Shown here: positions 9,237-18,334 of the stretch, one piece after another
How positions within the stretch are numbered: the stretch's first letter is position 1
Layout: every line of letters begins with the position of its first letter
Origin: Sulfurospirillum arsenophilum NBRC 109478
Lineage (GTDB): Bacteria; Campylobacterota; Campylobacteria; Campylobacterales; Sulfurospirillaceae
Length of the DNA: 64,000 bases
Reading direction: 5' to 3'
NCBI RefSeq assembly: GCF_000813345.1
Contig: NZ_BBQF01000003.1
Location: 62,001-126,000 of the forward strand
Notes under the pieces: model-generated
Told to the model about the DNA's origin: nothing
Databases searched by the model: none
The model's input: only the letters and a program-made list of their open reading frames with translations
Program-made: the position numbers and the translations under genes

Positions 9237-10244
9237 ATGTTTTCTCTCCTTCGTTCTTCCAATGCCTTTGCCATTGATCTTGGTACTAATAATACGCTTG
9301 TGTATCAACCAAGCCGTGGGATTATTTTAGATGAACCCACGTCCATTGCTTTTGATAATAATCGAAACTCATTTTTTGACGGTGGAGCTTCTTCAAGGCG
9401 CATGTGGGGTAAAAACCCCAAATACATTGAAGTCATGCATCCGCTTTCCAAAGGGGCGATTGCTAATTTGACGGTGGCGAAAGCGTATATCAAAGAGGTA
9501 ATTGCACGTATCGCACAGAGCCGATTTTTCAAACCAACCATTGTTGTCAGTGTTCCAAGCGATCTCAATTCGATGGAGCGAAGTGCTGTGATGGAAGCGT
9601 GTAAAGATGGTGGCGCTCGTAATGTGATGCTCATCAAAGATCCTTTTTCTGCGGCCCTTGGTTCCATGCAGGCGATTGAGAAAGCTGAGGGCGTTTTAGT
9701 GCTCGATATTGGAGCGGGCGTGAGTGATATTTCGCTGCTTTCATGCAATGGTATCGTTATGAGTAAGTCGCTTCGTCTTGCTGGAAATGACCTCGATGAA
9801 GCGGTCATTGAGTATTTTAAAGCACATCATCGAGTGCTTGTCTCTCACAATGATGCGGAACGTTTGAAAAAAGAGTTGGGAAATCCTTTTATGAATGAAG
9901 CGATAACGATGAAGATCAATGTGAAAAATCTCGTCTCCAGACTTCCTGAACGCTTTGTTGCAAGTTCCATCGACGTGCGTCAAGCTATTTTACCTATGGT
10001 CGATAAAATAGTTTCATTAACACACAGCATGCTCTCAGAACTTCCCCCTGCATTTGCTCAAGATATTTACGATCAAGGCATTTTGCTCACAGGAGGCTCT
10101 TCAATGCTACAAGGGCTTGATCGTTACCTCAGTGAGAAATTAGAAATAAGAGTCAATCCTGTGGAAAACCCTCTGCAAAACATCATTTTAGGGGCAGGGC
10201 GGGCAATGGAAGAAGCTCGTTACAGTCCACTTTTAGGCGCTTAA
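9237..10244 (+). CDS. Divergent MreB/Mbl-like actin homologue
   Basis: The 335-residue protein has the actin-fold motifs in order: phosphate-1 FAIDLGTNNTLVY (about 11-23), phosphate-2 LDIGAGVSDISLL (about 160-172) and adenosine motif LTGGSSMLQGL (about 281-291). Phosphate-2 is GAGVSD rather than the usual GGGTTE of MreB. It is not beside mreC or mreD but is coupled to terC. It is probably a second, specialised MreB paralogue rather than the main cell-shape protein; that is inference. The stop overlaps the end of the convergent cytochrome gene by four bases. Confidence 0.75.
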   Translation: MFSLLRSSNAFAIDLGTNNTLVYQPSRGIILDEPTSIAFDNNRNSFFDGGASSRRMWGKNPKYIEVMHPLSKGAIANLTVAKAYIKEVIARIAQSRFFKPTIVVSVPSDLNSMERSAVMEACKDGGARNVMLIKDPFSAALGSMQAIEKAEGVLVLDIGAGVSDISLLSCNGIVMSKSLRLAGNDLDEAVIEYFKAHHRVLVSHNDAERLKKELGNPFMNEAITMKINVKNLVSRLPERFVASSIDVRQAILPMVDKIVSLTHSMLSELPPAFAQDIYDQGILLTGGSSMLQGLDRYLSEKLEIRVNPVENPLQNIILGAGRAMEEARYSPLLGA

Positions 10245-10567
10245 AACGAAGTAATATAGTTACTGAGTTGCTCAATATCTGCATCATTGAAATTTGCTAT
10301 TTGGGCTTGCATAAGCTTGCCAAGCCCAATTTGATCAATTTCGCCTTTTTTATAACTTTGCAAAAGGATTATGAGAGAAGGCTTATCAAGCCGTTTGATT
10401 GGCTCAACTTTCCCTAAATAATTCACCTCACCTTTTTCCCCATGGCAAAAACGGCATGAGTTATACAGTACTTCATTGCTCGCACTCCAAAGGTTTACAT
10501 GTAAAAGTCCCGCGAGGGCAAAAAGACTAAAATTTTTCAAAAACAACGGTGTTACCTTGTTTGTCAA
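10241..10567 (-). CDS. Small periplasmic c-type cytochrome
   Basis: The product (up to 108 residues) has a signal-like N-terminus and one haem-binding CRFCHG motif (about residues 38-43), followed by a region with repeated KLMQAQ-type sequence as in class I cytochromes. No ATG is available. The frame opens at a TTG inside the DUF411 gene (41-base overlap), and a second TTG nearer a ribosome site is also possible, so the start is uncertain. Part of the signal peptide (LHVN) is encoded by a TTTACATGTAAA palindrome. It is likely co-expressed with the DUF411 gene. Confidence 0.75.
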   Translation of the reverse strand: MTNKVTPLFLKNFSLFALAGLLHVNLWSASNEVLYNSCRFCHGEKGEVNYLGKVEPIKRLDKPSLIILLQSYKKGEIDQIGLGKLMQAQIANFNDADIEQLSNYITSF

Positions 10568-10964
10568 ACGCTAAAACATCGTAGGGTTGTTTCATATTGC
10601 CTTGTTCCATTCCAGGAGATCCAAGAGGCATACCGGGAACGGCTAAGCCGATGGCATCTTTAGGAGCATCATTGAGAAAATGCTTGATGCTGCTCGCTGG
10701 TGTATGACCTTCGACGATAAAATTACCAATAATTGCAGTGTGACATGAAGCAAGTGGGGCGGGGACATTGTATTTGATTTTCACTTCATTGAGCGCTTCT
10801 GTTTCAACGACAGTCACTTTAAAGCCATTTTTTTCCATATGTTTCACCCATTCGCCACAACACCCGCAATATTTGGATTTATAAACAGTAACAGGTGGAA
10901 GTGTTTCGGCAAAAAGCGAGATAAAAAAGCCTAAAATGAGGCTGGTTAAAACTATTTTTTTCAT
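10527..10964 (-). CDS. DUF411 periplasmic metal-binding protein
   Basis: The product is 145 residues from the ATG at 10964, preceded by AAAAGG. A signal peptide is followed by a CGCCGEW cysteine cluster, a second Cys-His site (LASCHTA) and the DUF411 C-terminal block GLAVPGMPLGSPGME. DUF411 proteins are often encoded with copper-resistance genes and are thought to bind copper. The frame could extend 13 codons upstream, but that would lose the signal peptide and overlap a TTACATGTAA palindrome. Confidence 0.8.
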   Translation of the reverse strand: MKKIVLTSLILGFFISLFAETLPPVTVYKSKYCGCCGEWVKHMEKNGFKVTVVETEALNEVKIKYNVPAPLASCHTAIIGNFIVEGHTPASSIKHFLNDAPKDAIGLAVPGMPLGSPGMEQGNMKQPYDVLAFDKQGNTVVFEKF

Positions 10965-11163
10965 ACAAAACCTTTTTACATGTAAGATGTTAAATCGTAG
11001 CAAATTTCATTAAATAAAAACTAAATATGACGAAAAAAATTATAATTTTAAATTCGCAATTTTTGTTCTCATTTTTTAAAGGATGCAAAAAAGTAAAAAA
11101 ATGTTAACATTTCATTAATATACGTCTTCTATACTTTTTAAAATCAAACAAAAAGGTAAGAAT

Positions 11164-11850
11164 ATGCTTCAAGCACTGCACCTTAAAAAGGTTTATCGCA
11201 TCGGTGAAATGGTTCAAGAGGTTATCAAAGATTTCTCTTTAGAGATACATGAAGGCGAGTTTATCTCACTGATCGGTCCTAGTGGCAGTGGTAAAAGTAC
11301 GGTCTTGAATATGCTTGGTTGCCTTGATACGCCCACTGAAGGTGAAATCGTTATCAACAACACTTCCACAACGACCATGAATCGAACACAAAGGGCTAAC
11401 TTTAGAGGTGAAAACATTGGTTTTATTTTTCAAAGTTTCAATCTTATCCCTGTTTTGAGCGTTTATGAGAATGTTGAATATCCCCTAATTATGGTACAAA
11501 ATCTCGAGGAAAAAGAGCGCCAGAAAAGAGTTCTAAAGCTTTTAGAGGAGGTTGGGATGTTAGAGCACAAAGATAAAACACCCGATAAAATCTCGGGCGG
11601 TCAGATGCAACGTGTCGCCATAGCAAGAGCACTCGTGACCAATCCAAAAATCGTCTTTGCGGACGAACCTACGGCAAATCTTGATACTAAAACAGCACAT
11701 ATGATTATTGAGCTGATGAAAAAAATCCAAAGAGAGCATCAAACCACTTTTGTGTTTGCGACGCATGATGAAAAAATAGTCTCTAATGTGGACAGACTCA
11801 TCACCATTGTCGATGGTGAAGTTGTCGCAGATCAAAGGATGAGCAAATGA
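11164..11850 (+). CDS. ABC transporter ATP-binding protein, LolD/MacB type
   Basis: This 228-residue ATPase has Walker A GPSGSGKST (about 38-46), Q-loop FIFQSFNLIPVLSVYENVEYP, signature SGGQMQRVAIARAL and Walker B VFADEPTANLD. It pairs with the FtsX-type permease that starts four bases before its end, and with the LolA-like and barrel genes downstream. The unit probably extracts a lipid, lipoprotein or other envelope substrate. AAGGTAAG precedes the ATG. The roughly 200-bp gap upstream is AT-rich with a TATACT box near 11129. Confidence 0.88.
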   Translation: MLQALHLKKVYRIGEMVQEVIKDFSLEIHEGEFISLIGPSGSGKSTVLNMLGCLDTPTEGEIVINNTSTTTMNRTQRANFRGENIGFIFQSFNLIPVLSVYENVEYPLIMVQNLEEKERQKRVLKLLEEVGMLEHKDKTPDKISGGQMQRVAIARALVTNPKIVFADEPTANLDTKTAHMIIELMKKIQREHQTTFVFATHDEKIVSNVDRLITIVDGEVVADQRMSK

Positions 11851-13085
11851 ACAATATCCTTAAAATTTCGTATCGAAATCTCAAACGAAACTATCGAAGA
11901 ACACTTTTAACGGCTTCACTTATTACAATAGGTGTCATCTTTGTACTTATCTACACGGCAATGTCAGGGAGCTTTAAAAGTTACACGGTTGGGCAGATTA
12001 CCGATTCTTTAATGGGGCATATTCAGATACACAAAAAAGGGTATGTTGCTTCTGTCGATAACCTCCCTCTCGATAAAAACCTCAATGCCAAAATGTTAGA
12101 ATTTATCGAATCAACGTTAGCGTCTAACCCTTATGTGCAGAGTACCTCTTACCGTATTAAGTTTGGTGCAATGTTTTCTAACTTTACCAGTACGACCAAC
12201 ATCAGACTTAACGCGATTAATCCTAAAGATGAATTTCCAACGTTACCACTGCTTGAAAGTCGAATTTCGGATATGAATGGTACCTTTAAACCAGGCGAAA
12301 TCATCGTTCCTGAACTGCTTATCAAAGGGATGGATGTCAAAATAGGCGATACTATCGTCTTGGTTGCCAATAACAAAAATGGTTCCGTCAATGGCATTAA
12401 CCTTAAAGTTGCTGGTATTGTGGGGCAAGTCATGGGACCAGGAGGACGAGATGGGTACATTCATATTGAAGATGCCAAGAAGGCACTGCGTATGAACAAT
12501 GAAATGGAGATCAGTGAAATCGTCCTTCGCCTCAAAGATGTAGAAAAACTAGGAGTTGCAGAAAAATCACTTCAGCCACTCTTAGAAAAACTCAATAAAG
12601 AGGGAAAGCCTATTTTGGAAATTCATACATGGCAGCAACTCTCTCCTTTTTATAACATCATTAAGATGATAGACCTTATGAATATTTCGATTCAAATCAT
12701 TCTTATCTCTATTGTTCTTATCTCCATCCTTAATGTGATGATCATGAGCGTGTTTGAGCGTGTCAGAGAAATAGGAACCATTGCGGCGATGGGCACACCG
12801 CCTTTGACCATCGTCAAACTTTTTTTATGTGAAGGCTTGATGTTAGGCGTGTTTGGGGCGGTTGTGGGAAGCATCTTGTCTTTGGGAATTGTTTATCTTC
12901 TCAACATTGTCAAGATTACCTATAGCATCGGGCAACAGAGCGGTCTTATTTTAACACCGAGTTTAGGGTTAAATGAGATACTTAGTGTGAGTATCATCGT
13001 TATTTTGATCTCACTCGTCGCGTCCATATCTCCCGCCATCAAAGCTTCACGACTTGATCCTGTTGAAGCGTTACGTACCTATTAG
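11847..13085 (+). CDS. ABC transporter permease, FtsX/LolE type
   Basis: The 412-residue membrane protein has one N-terminal transmembrane helix (about 20-40), a large periplasmic domain (about 45-270) and three C-terminal helices, the MacB/LolCE topology. ISILNVMIMSVFERVREIGTIAAMGT is the usual FtsX-domain coupling region. Overlap with the ATPase gene means they are co-translated. The substrate is not known. Confidence 0.87.
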   Translation: MNNILKISYRNLKRNYRRTLLTASLITIGVIFVLIYTAMSGSFKSYTVGQITDSLMGHIQIHKKGYVASVDNLPLDKNLNAKMLEFIESTLASNPYVQSTSYRIKFGAMFSNFTSTTNIRLNAINPKDEFPTLPLLESRISDMNGTFKPGEIIVPELLIKGMDVKIGDTIVLVANNKNGSVNGINLKVAGIVGQVMGPGGRDGYIHIEDAKKALRMNNEMEISEIVLRLKDVEKLGVAEKSLQPLLEKLNKEGKPILEIHTWQQLSPFYNIIKMIDLMNISIQIILISIVLISILNVMIMSVFERVREIGTIAAMGTPPLTIVKLFLCEGLMLGVFGAVVGSILSLGIVYLLNIVKITYSIGQQSGLILTPSLGLNEILSVSIIVILISLVASISPAIKASRLDPVEALRTY

Positions 13086-13094
13086 GAGAACACC

Positions 13095-13811
13095 ATGAAG
13101 AAGATCATACTTTTTTTACTTACAACGCTAGCACTTTTTGGAGCGGAAAGCATTTTAGAACAGGTGGATAAAAAGCTCAGTCCTAGTTCTGCGGATAGCT
13201 ATAAAAAACTCATTAACATCGAGCCTGATGGTAGCAAAAAAGAGTTTTTGCTCTATCAGATCAAAAAAGGCAAAGATAAAATTGTCTCGTTGTTCTTACA
13301 GCCCGATAGTGAAAAAGGCAGGAGTACACTGAGATTGGATGAAAATATGTGGCTTTATTTACCCGATGTGGGTAAGCCTATTCGCATTACTTCCATGCAA
13401 AGTGTGGTGGGTGGTGTATTTAATAACAGCGATATTATGCAACTCGATTTCTCGGCTGAATATGACATCAAAAGTCAAACAGATGAGGGTGCTACGATTG
13501 TTTTGGATCTCAAAGCTAAAAATGAGACGGTTGCATACGATAAATTGTTGATGGAAGTGGATAAAAAAACAGTGACACCGACAAAAATAGCCTGTTATAC
13601 TTCTACGGGGATGCTCATAAAAACGCTCTATTACAAAGATATGAAAGACTTTGGTGGGGGTATTGTAAGACCTGCGGTGATTGAGACGGATTCGCCACTT
13701 TATAAAGGCTACAAGTCCATTATGGTTTATGGAAAGATCACAGAGCGCAATGTCTCTGATGAACTCTTTACCATTGAAAATATCGGCAAAGTCCATGAGT
13801 TTAGAAAATAG
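13095..13811 (+). CDS. LolA-like outer-membrane lipoprotein-sorting protein
   Basis: The 238-residue protein has a signal peptide ending near LFGAES, and a LolA/LppX-like half-barrel pattern with MWLYLPDVGKPIRI and GGVFNNSDIMQLDFS. The family (annotated as outer membrane lipoprotein-sorting) carries lipids or lipoproteins across the periplasm. It starts 10 bases after the permease with AGGAG upstream, and ends directly against the next gene. I infer that it is the periplasmic relay of this ABC system. Confidence 0.8.
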   Translation: MKKIILFLLTTLALFGAESILEQVDKKLSPSSADSYKKLINIEPDGSKKEFLLYQIKKGKDKIVSLFLQPDSEKGRSTLRLDENMWLYLPDVGKPIRITSMQSVVGGVFNNSDIMQLDFSAEYDIKSQTDEGATIVLDLKAKNETVAYDKLLMEVDKKTVTPTKIACYTSTGMLIKTLYYKDMKDFGGGIVRPAVIETDSPLYKGYKSIMVYGKITERNVSDELFTIENIGKVHEFRK

Positions 13812-14918
13812 ATGAAACCTTTACATGTAATTCTTTTTGCAGCAGTTTTAAGCAATGCAGGAGATTACGATTTTGACCTTGATGCTATCGAGGTCAAACC
13901 CTATACATTGAGTGGTTATCTCAAAGGTGAAAATAAACTTCAAGGTTTAAATGAAGATTCACCACAGTTTCGTACCAAAAACAAAGAGAGCATGAAGAGC
14001 TATGGCAGTGAAGGTGATTTAAAATTTGCTTACTTTCACGATGCCATTAAACTGGACTCTGAAGTGATGGTGAATTACAACGATATTGACGGAGAGTACA
14101 GTGATGCCTACACCATCGCGCAACTCTTCATGCAGTATAAGTTTGACCAAAATAATCTTATAGAGGTCGGTAAAAAAGCTCCTAAATGGGGAAAAGGCTA
14201 CTTCGTCAATCCCATCGCTTTTTTTGATCGAAAGAAAGACCCAAATGACCCTGATGCTTCGCGTGAGGGGTATGTGATGGCAAATTATCGGTATAACAAA
14301 AGCTACGATGGGAATGTGAGAAATGTCTCGTTGGATCTCATTGTGATGCAAAATAATGACCATATGAACAGTGATTTTAGCCAAAAAGAGGAAAATAATG
14401 TAGGGTTTAAAGCCTATTTCTTGGCGTATGATACGGATATTGATCTTATCTATTATCATCGAAGTGAGCAGAGCGATAAAATAGGGCTAGATTTTTCTAA
14501 AAATATTCAAACGAACATTGAAGTACATGGAGAGTTTGCTAAAACACTGGGGGCGGATGATTATGCTTATTTGGTTGGGTTGAAGTATTTAACCGAGTTT
14601 GAACTCAGTATTACCAGCGAGTATTTTTACCAAAAAAATCAGAGCAGTAAATCAGAACCTTTTTACGATCATCAGTATTTTATGAACAAGTTTTCACAAA
14701 AAGAGCCCTTTGATTGGCTGTATGGGTCTCTTTACTATAAAAACATCTACAACCTCGAAGATAAGTCGATGCAAAACTCTTTTGGCGCAACGTACAGTTT
14801 CAAAAACAACATGCTCTTGGATATTTCGTACAATATCAACGATGGTCAAAGAGGCTCTGAATATGGCTCTAAACTGGTTCAAGATACGTTATGGACGAAA
14901 CTTTATTGGTATTTTTAG
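13812..14918 (+). CDS. Outer-membrane beta-barrel protein, unknown substrate
   Basis: The 368-residue protein has a short signal peptide (cut near SNAGDY), a long series of alternating-residue strands rich in Tyr, Asp and Asn, and a terminal aromatic strand ending KLYWYF, the signature of barrel insertion. It follows the LolA-like gene with no gap. With the ABC pair and LolA-like protein it forms an inner membrane-periplasm-outer membrane set. I cannot assign a specific porin family. The signal peptide carries LHV encoded by a TTACATGTAA repeat at 13821. Confidence 0.7.
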   Translation: MKPLHVILFAAVLSNAGDYDFDLDAIEVKPYTLSGYLKGENKLQGLNEDSPQFRTKNKESMKSYGSEGDLKFAYFHDAIKLDSEVMVNYNDIDGEYSDAYTIAQLFMQYKFDQNNLIEVGKKAPKWGKGYFVNPIAFFDRKKDPNDPDASREGYVMANYRYNKSYDGNVRNVSLDLIVMQNNDHMNSDFSQKEENNVGFKAYFLAYDTDIDLIYYHRSEQSDKIGLDFSKNIQTNIEVHGEFAKTLGADDYAYLVGLKYLTEFELSITSEYFYQKNQSSKSEPFYDHQYFMNKFSQKEPFDWLYGSLYYKNIYNLEDKSMQNSFGATYSFKNNMLLDISYNINDGQRGSEYGSKLVQDTLWTKLYWYF

Positions 14919-14945
14919 AGAGCATCACAATGTTTTTCAGAGAGG

Positions 14946-14974
14946 TATAATACATCAATATATCTTGATATAAT
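14946..14974 (+). promoter_or_regulatory. ArsR-type operator with flanking -10 boxes
   Basis: ATCAA-6-TTGAT (14954-14969) is a perfect inverted repeat of the type bound by ArsR/SmtB repressors. It lies between two TATAAT boxes (14946-14951 and 14969-14974), so binding would block the promoter of the ArsC-like gene at 15024. No arsR gene is present in the window. Confidence 0.5.
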
Positions 14975-15023
14975 GATAACTTTACGCTACAATTACTCCA
15001 TTGTTACATGTAAAGGTTTAGAC

Positions 15024-15428
15024 ATGAAGAAAGTATTGATTTTATGCACAGGGAACAGTTGTCGAAGCATCATCGCAGAAGCACTGGTAAATGCAAAATT
15101 ACAAGGCATTGAAGCCTATAGTGCAGGCGTACGTGCTACGGGCAAAGTGAATGCTTATGCTAAAAAAGTTCTCGAAGAAGAGGGCATTTGGAAAGAGTCA
15201 TATCACTCCAAAACGTTGGATGAGGTTTTACATGTAAACTTTGATTTGGTTGTTACGGTGTGTGATCACGCCAACGAAACGTGCCCGATGTTTCCTCGTT
15301 CTGTTCCTAAAATTCATGTGGGATTTTCCGATCCTGACGGTAAAGATTATGGCGCATTTATTCTTACATGTAAAGCTATAGAAGCGGAGCTTTTACCCAT
15401 CATCGAAAAGGAGCTTAACGATGTTTAG
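15024..15428 (+). CDS. ArsC-like low-molecular-weight phosphatase family protein (arsenate reductase type)
   Basis: The product is 134 residues from the ATG at 15024. The P-loop LCTGNSCRS near the N-terminus and the acidic C-terminal VGFSDPDGKD (general acid Asp) identify the family. Later cysteines (VTVCDHANETCPMF) match thioredoxin-linked arsenate reductases. It probably reduces arsenate to arsenite for export by the adjacent permease. The ribosome site AAAGG is the right end of a TTACATGTAA palindrome at 15004. Two more palindromes lie inside the gene (LHVN and LTCK). Confidence 0.82.
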   Translation: MKKVLILCTGNSCRSIIAEALVNAKLQGIEAYSAGVRATGKVNAYAKKVLEEEGIWKESYHSKTLDEVLHVNFDLVVTVCDHANETCPMFPRSVPKIHVGFSDPDGKDYGAFILTCKAIEAELLPIIEKELNDV

Positions 15429-16380
15429 TCTTTGGGAGAGCATGGTTGATTATTTGGTGTACGGGTTTTTTGGACTGGATGCAACCACACAAAAAGCACA
15501 AGCGTTACACTTTTTTATTTTCGATACCGTGAAGATTTATATTTTATTAGTAGCCATTATTTTTTTAATCTCTTTTTTACGTACCTACTTCAATACCCAA
15601 AAAATTAGAACGTATTTACAACGCAGAAGTTCCTTTACGGGAAACATCTTGGCAGCACTTTTTGGCATTATAACACCGTTTTGCAGCTGTTCTGCCATTC
15701 CTCTGTTTTTAGGGTTTATGCAAGCACGCATTCCTATGGGCATTACCTTTAGTTTTCTTATCTCCTCGCCTATGAACAATGAAGTCGCCATTGCACTTCT
15801 CTTTGGACTGTTTGGCTGGAAGATCACCGCTCTTTACATCGGTTTTGGACTCTTGGTTGCAATCCTTGGTGGGTATGTGATTGGGAAATTAAAACTTGAA
15901 CATTATGTGTTGATTCCTGTTGTTCCGATGGAGGGCGAGTTGGAAGAGGTACAGATCACATTGTCGTGGCAGAAACGCCTTCTTGAAGCGTGGCAAAATA
16001 CAGCGGATATTTTTGTAAAAATTTATCTTTATGTCCTCCTTGGTGTCGGCGTTGGCGCATGGATACACGGCTATATTCCTACCGAAATGATAGTAGCTTA
16101 TACGGGAGAAAACAGATGGTATAGTGTTCCACTAGCCGTTTTGATGGGTGTTCCTATGTATGCGAGTGCCGCAAGTGTTATGCCACTTATCGAAGTCTTG
16201 ACCAGTAAAGGGATGTTGCTTGGAACGGCACTAAGTCTTATGATGGCGATTACGGCTTTGAGTCTGCCTGAAGCGCTTATCCTAAAACGTATTTTACATG
16301 TAAAGCTTATTGCGATCTTTTTTGGCATTGTTGCGCTTGGTATTATGGGTGTTGGGTATCTTTTTAATGCAATTCTGTAG
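15421..16380 (+). CDS. Permease of the DUF318/ArsP family
   Basis: This 319-residue protein has about eight to nine membrane spans. The first conserved block FGIITPFCSCSAIPLFLGF holds the CxC motif of the family, and the second repeat has GVPMYASAASVMPLIEVL. Family members export arsenite or organoarsenicals (ArsP), although many have unknown substrates. It overlaps the ArsC-like gene by eight bases. The ArsR-type operator upstream of the pair supports an arsenic role. Confidence 0.8.
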   Translation: MFSLWESMVDYLVYGFFGLDATTQKAQALHFFIFDTVKIYILLVAIIFLISFLRTYFNTQKIRTYLQRRSSFTGNILAALFGIITPFCSCSAIPLFLGFMQARIPMGITFSFLISSPMNNEVAIALLFGLFGWKITALYIGFGLLVAILGGYVIGKLKLEHYVLIPVVPMEGELEEVQITLSWQKRLLEAWQNTADIFVKIYLYVLLGVGVGAWIHGYIPTEMIVAYTGENRWYSVPLAVLMGVPMYASAASVMPLIEVLTSKGMLLGTALSLMMAITALSLPEALILKRILHVKLIAIFFGIVALGIMGVGYLFNAIL

Positions 16381-16403
16381 TATTTTGAGCATCTGTTTTG
16401 TGT

Positions 16404-16409
16404 TATAAT
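16404..16409 (+). promoter_or_regulatory. -10 box of the diguanylate cyclase gene
   Basis: A consensus TATAAT lies 20 bases before the ATG at 16430, with AAGGAG between. No good -35 box is visible at normal spacing. Confidence 0.4.
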
Positions 16410-16429
16410 CGCGTATCTAAGGAGAGACT

Positions 16430-17863
16430 ATGCGATTAAAAACCAAAGTTGTCATCATCATAGCGGGACTGCTTTTAGGCGTCTCCATTACAGGCTCTAT
16501 CATCAATTACATGAAAAATGTTCGTGATACGCAAGAGCAACTGCAAAATACCTCTTTGCCCCTCTCGGTTGATAACATCTATACTGAGATACAGCAGCGT
16601 ATGATTGAACCGCTTTTGGTTTCATCACTGATGTCTAATGATACGTTTTTGCGTGACTGGATTATAGAGGGTGAAACAGACATCAATGGCATCATGCGCT
16701 ATCTTACGGAAATTCAACAAAAATACGACATCTTTACCACCTTTTTAGTCTCGGATAAAACGAAGCATTACTATCATCCAAGAGGACTCATTGATGTTGT
16801 CAATAAAGAGAACAGCGCCGATGCATGGTACTTTAACTTTAAAAATCAAGCAGAGCCTTATGAGATTAATCTTGATCACAATGCCAATTTAGGCGATTTT
16901 TTGGTGATGTTCATTAACTATAAAGTCATGGACTATAGTAACCAAATGATCGGTGTAACAGGTGTGGGTGTGAGGCTTTTAAATATCGAAGAGATGCTCA
17001 CCTCCTTTAAGACGCGTTACAAATACGATGTCTATTTTGTCGATCAAAGAGGCGAGTTAACCCTCTTTTCTAAAGGGCTCAATAAGCGTGGCAATATCGC
17101 TAATATCGAAGGGCTCAATAAAATTCAAGAGGCTATTTTTAGTGATAAACAGACTCAATTTGACTATAAAGATAAAGACGGTGAATACCTTCTCAATACA
17201 AAATACATTGAAAAATTGAAGTTGCATCTGTTTGTGGAGATCAATAAAAAAGAGTATTTGGATGAGATCAAAAAGACGTTTTACAGCAATTTGTTTGCTT
17301 CGATTATCGTGACCGCGTTGGTGACTTTGATCATTCTTTATACGATCAATATTTACCAAAAACAGCTTGTACAGATGGCGAGTGAAGACTCTCTGACAAG
17401 ACTTGCCAACCGTAGAAAGTTTAATGATGACTTTGAAAAACTCTATAAACGCTATAAAAAAGGGGTAAATAGACTCACACTTTTACTGATTGATATCGAT
17501 GATTTTAAAAGTGTGAATGACACGTATGGGCATTTGATTGGAGATGAAGCGCTTGTTCGGGTCGCTGATATTTTAAGAGTAGAGCTTCGTGCTTCCGATA
17601 TGGTTGCTCGCTGGGGTGGAGAGGAATTTGCCCTTCTTTTGGTTGATGTTACGCCTCAAAATGCCACAGAAATTGCACAGAAGATTTGCCATGCGATCAA
17701 AGAAGACACAGTGCTAAATGAACTCTTACAACGACCCTTGACTGTCAGCATTGGTCTTGGAGAAATGAGTAGTCTGGAAAGCCAAGATGGGCTGGTTCAT
17801 AAAGTTGATAATGCGCTTTATGAAGCCAAAAAAGCAGGGAAAAACCAAGTGGTTGTTGCATAA
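16430..17863 (+). CDS. Membrane diguanylate cyclase with periplasmic Cache-type sensor
   Basis: The 477-residue protein has an N-terminal transmembrane helix (about 7-27), a periplasmic sensor region of Cache type (about 30-285), a second helix (about 288-308) and a GGDEF domain. The active-site motif is GGEEF, which is functional in this family, and RASD five residues upstream is an intact product-inhibition I-site. It should make c-di-GMP in response to a periplasmic signal. It lies within the ArsC/permease/thioredoxin run but has its own -10 box. Confidence 0.88.
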   Translation: MRLKTKVVIIIAGLLLGVSITGSIINYMKNVRDTQEQLQNTSLPLSVDNIYTEIQQRMIEPLLVSSLMSNDTFLRDWIIEGETDINGIMRYLTEIQQKYDIFTTFLVSDKTKHYYHPRGLIDVVNKENSADAWYFNFKNQAEPYEINLDHNANLGDFLVMFINYKVMDYSNQMIGVTGVGVRLLNIEEMLTSFKTRYKYDVYFVDQRGELTLFSKGLNKRGNIANIEGLNKIQEAIFSDKQTQFDYKDKDGEYLLNTKYIEKLKLHLFVEINKKEYLDEIKKTFYSNLFASIIVTALVTLIILYTINIYQKQLVQMASEDSLTRLANRRKFNDDFEKLYKRYKKGVNRLTLLLIDIDDFKSVNDTYGHLIGDEALVRVADILRVELRASDMVARWGGEEFALLLVDVTPQNATEIAQKICHAIKEDTVLNELLQRPLTVSIGLGEMSSLESQDGLVHKVDNALYEAKKAGKNQVVVA

Positions 17864-17872
17864 GGAAAAAAA

Positions 17873-18334
17873 ATGAAAAAAGTTTTGTTGAGTCTGTTCG
17901 TACTTCTTGGGTTTTTACAAGCAGTGGAGCTCAAAAAAGTTAGTTTTGAAGAGTACCTTTTAGCGTTTGACTATAAAGAGCGCGAAAATATGAAGATCAA
18001 AACACCCGATATGCTTGCTCTCATTGAAGAGGGGAAAGCTATTTTAGTGGATGTGCGATTTCGTGAAGAGTTTGAAGTATGGCATATGAATTTTGCGAAA
18101 AACATTCCGCTTAATGAGCTACCTAAACGTCTGGGTGAGCTTCCTAAAGATAAGCTCATCATCACAGCATGTCCGCATAATGACAGATCAAACCTCGCGC
18201 GTCTTTTTTTAGTCATGAATGGTTACAACGCAAAGTATTTGAATGATGGACTTTTAAAAACAGCCGACTTTTTACGCGGTGAGAATGCGAAAGAGTTTTT
18301 AGAGGAGTATCAATCTTCAAAGGAGAAAAAATGA
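17873..18334 (+). CDS. Periplasmic rhodanese-like protein
   Basis: The 153-residue protein has a signal peptide (MKKVLLSLFVLLGFLQA) and a rhodanese domain with the loop ITACPHNDRSN, whose Cys is in the position of the sulfur-accepting residue. It could move sulfane sulfur or act in thiol redox in the periplasm. It overlaps the mini-thioredoxin gene by four bases, so the pair is co-translated. Confidence 0.78.
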   Translation: MKKVLLSLFVLLGFLQAVELKKVSFEEYLLAFDYKERENMKIKTPDMLALIEEGKAILVDVRFREEFEVWHMNFAKNIPLNELPKRLGELPKDKLIITACPHNDRSNLARLFLVMNGYNAKYLNDGLLKTADFLRGENAKEFLEEYQSSKEKK

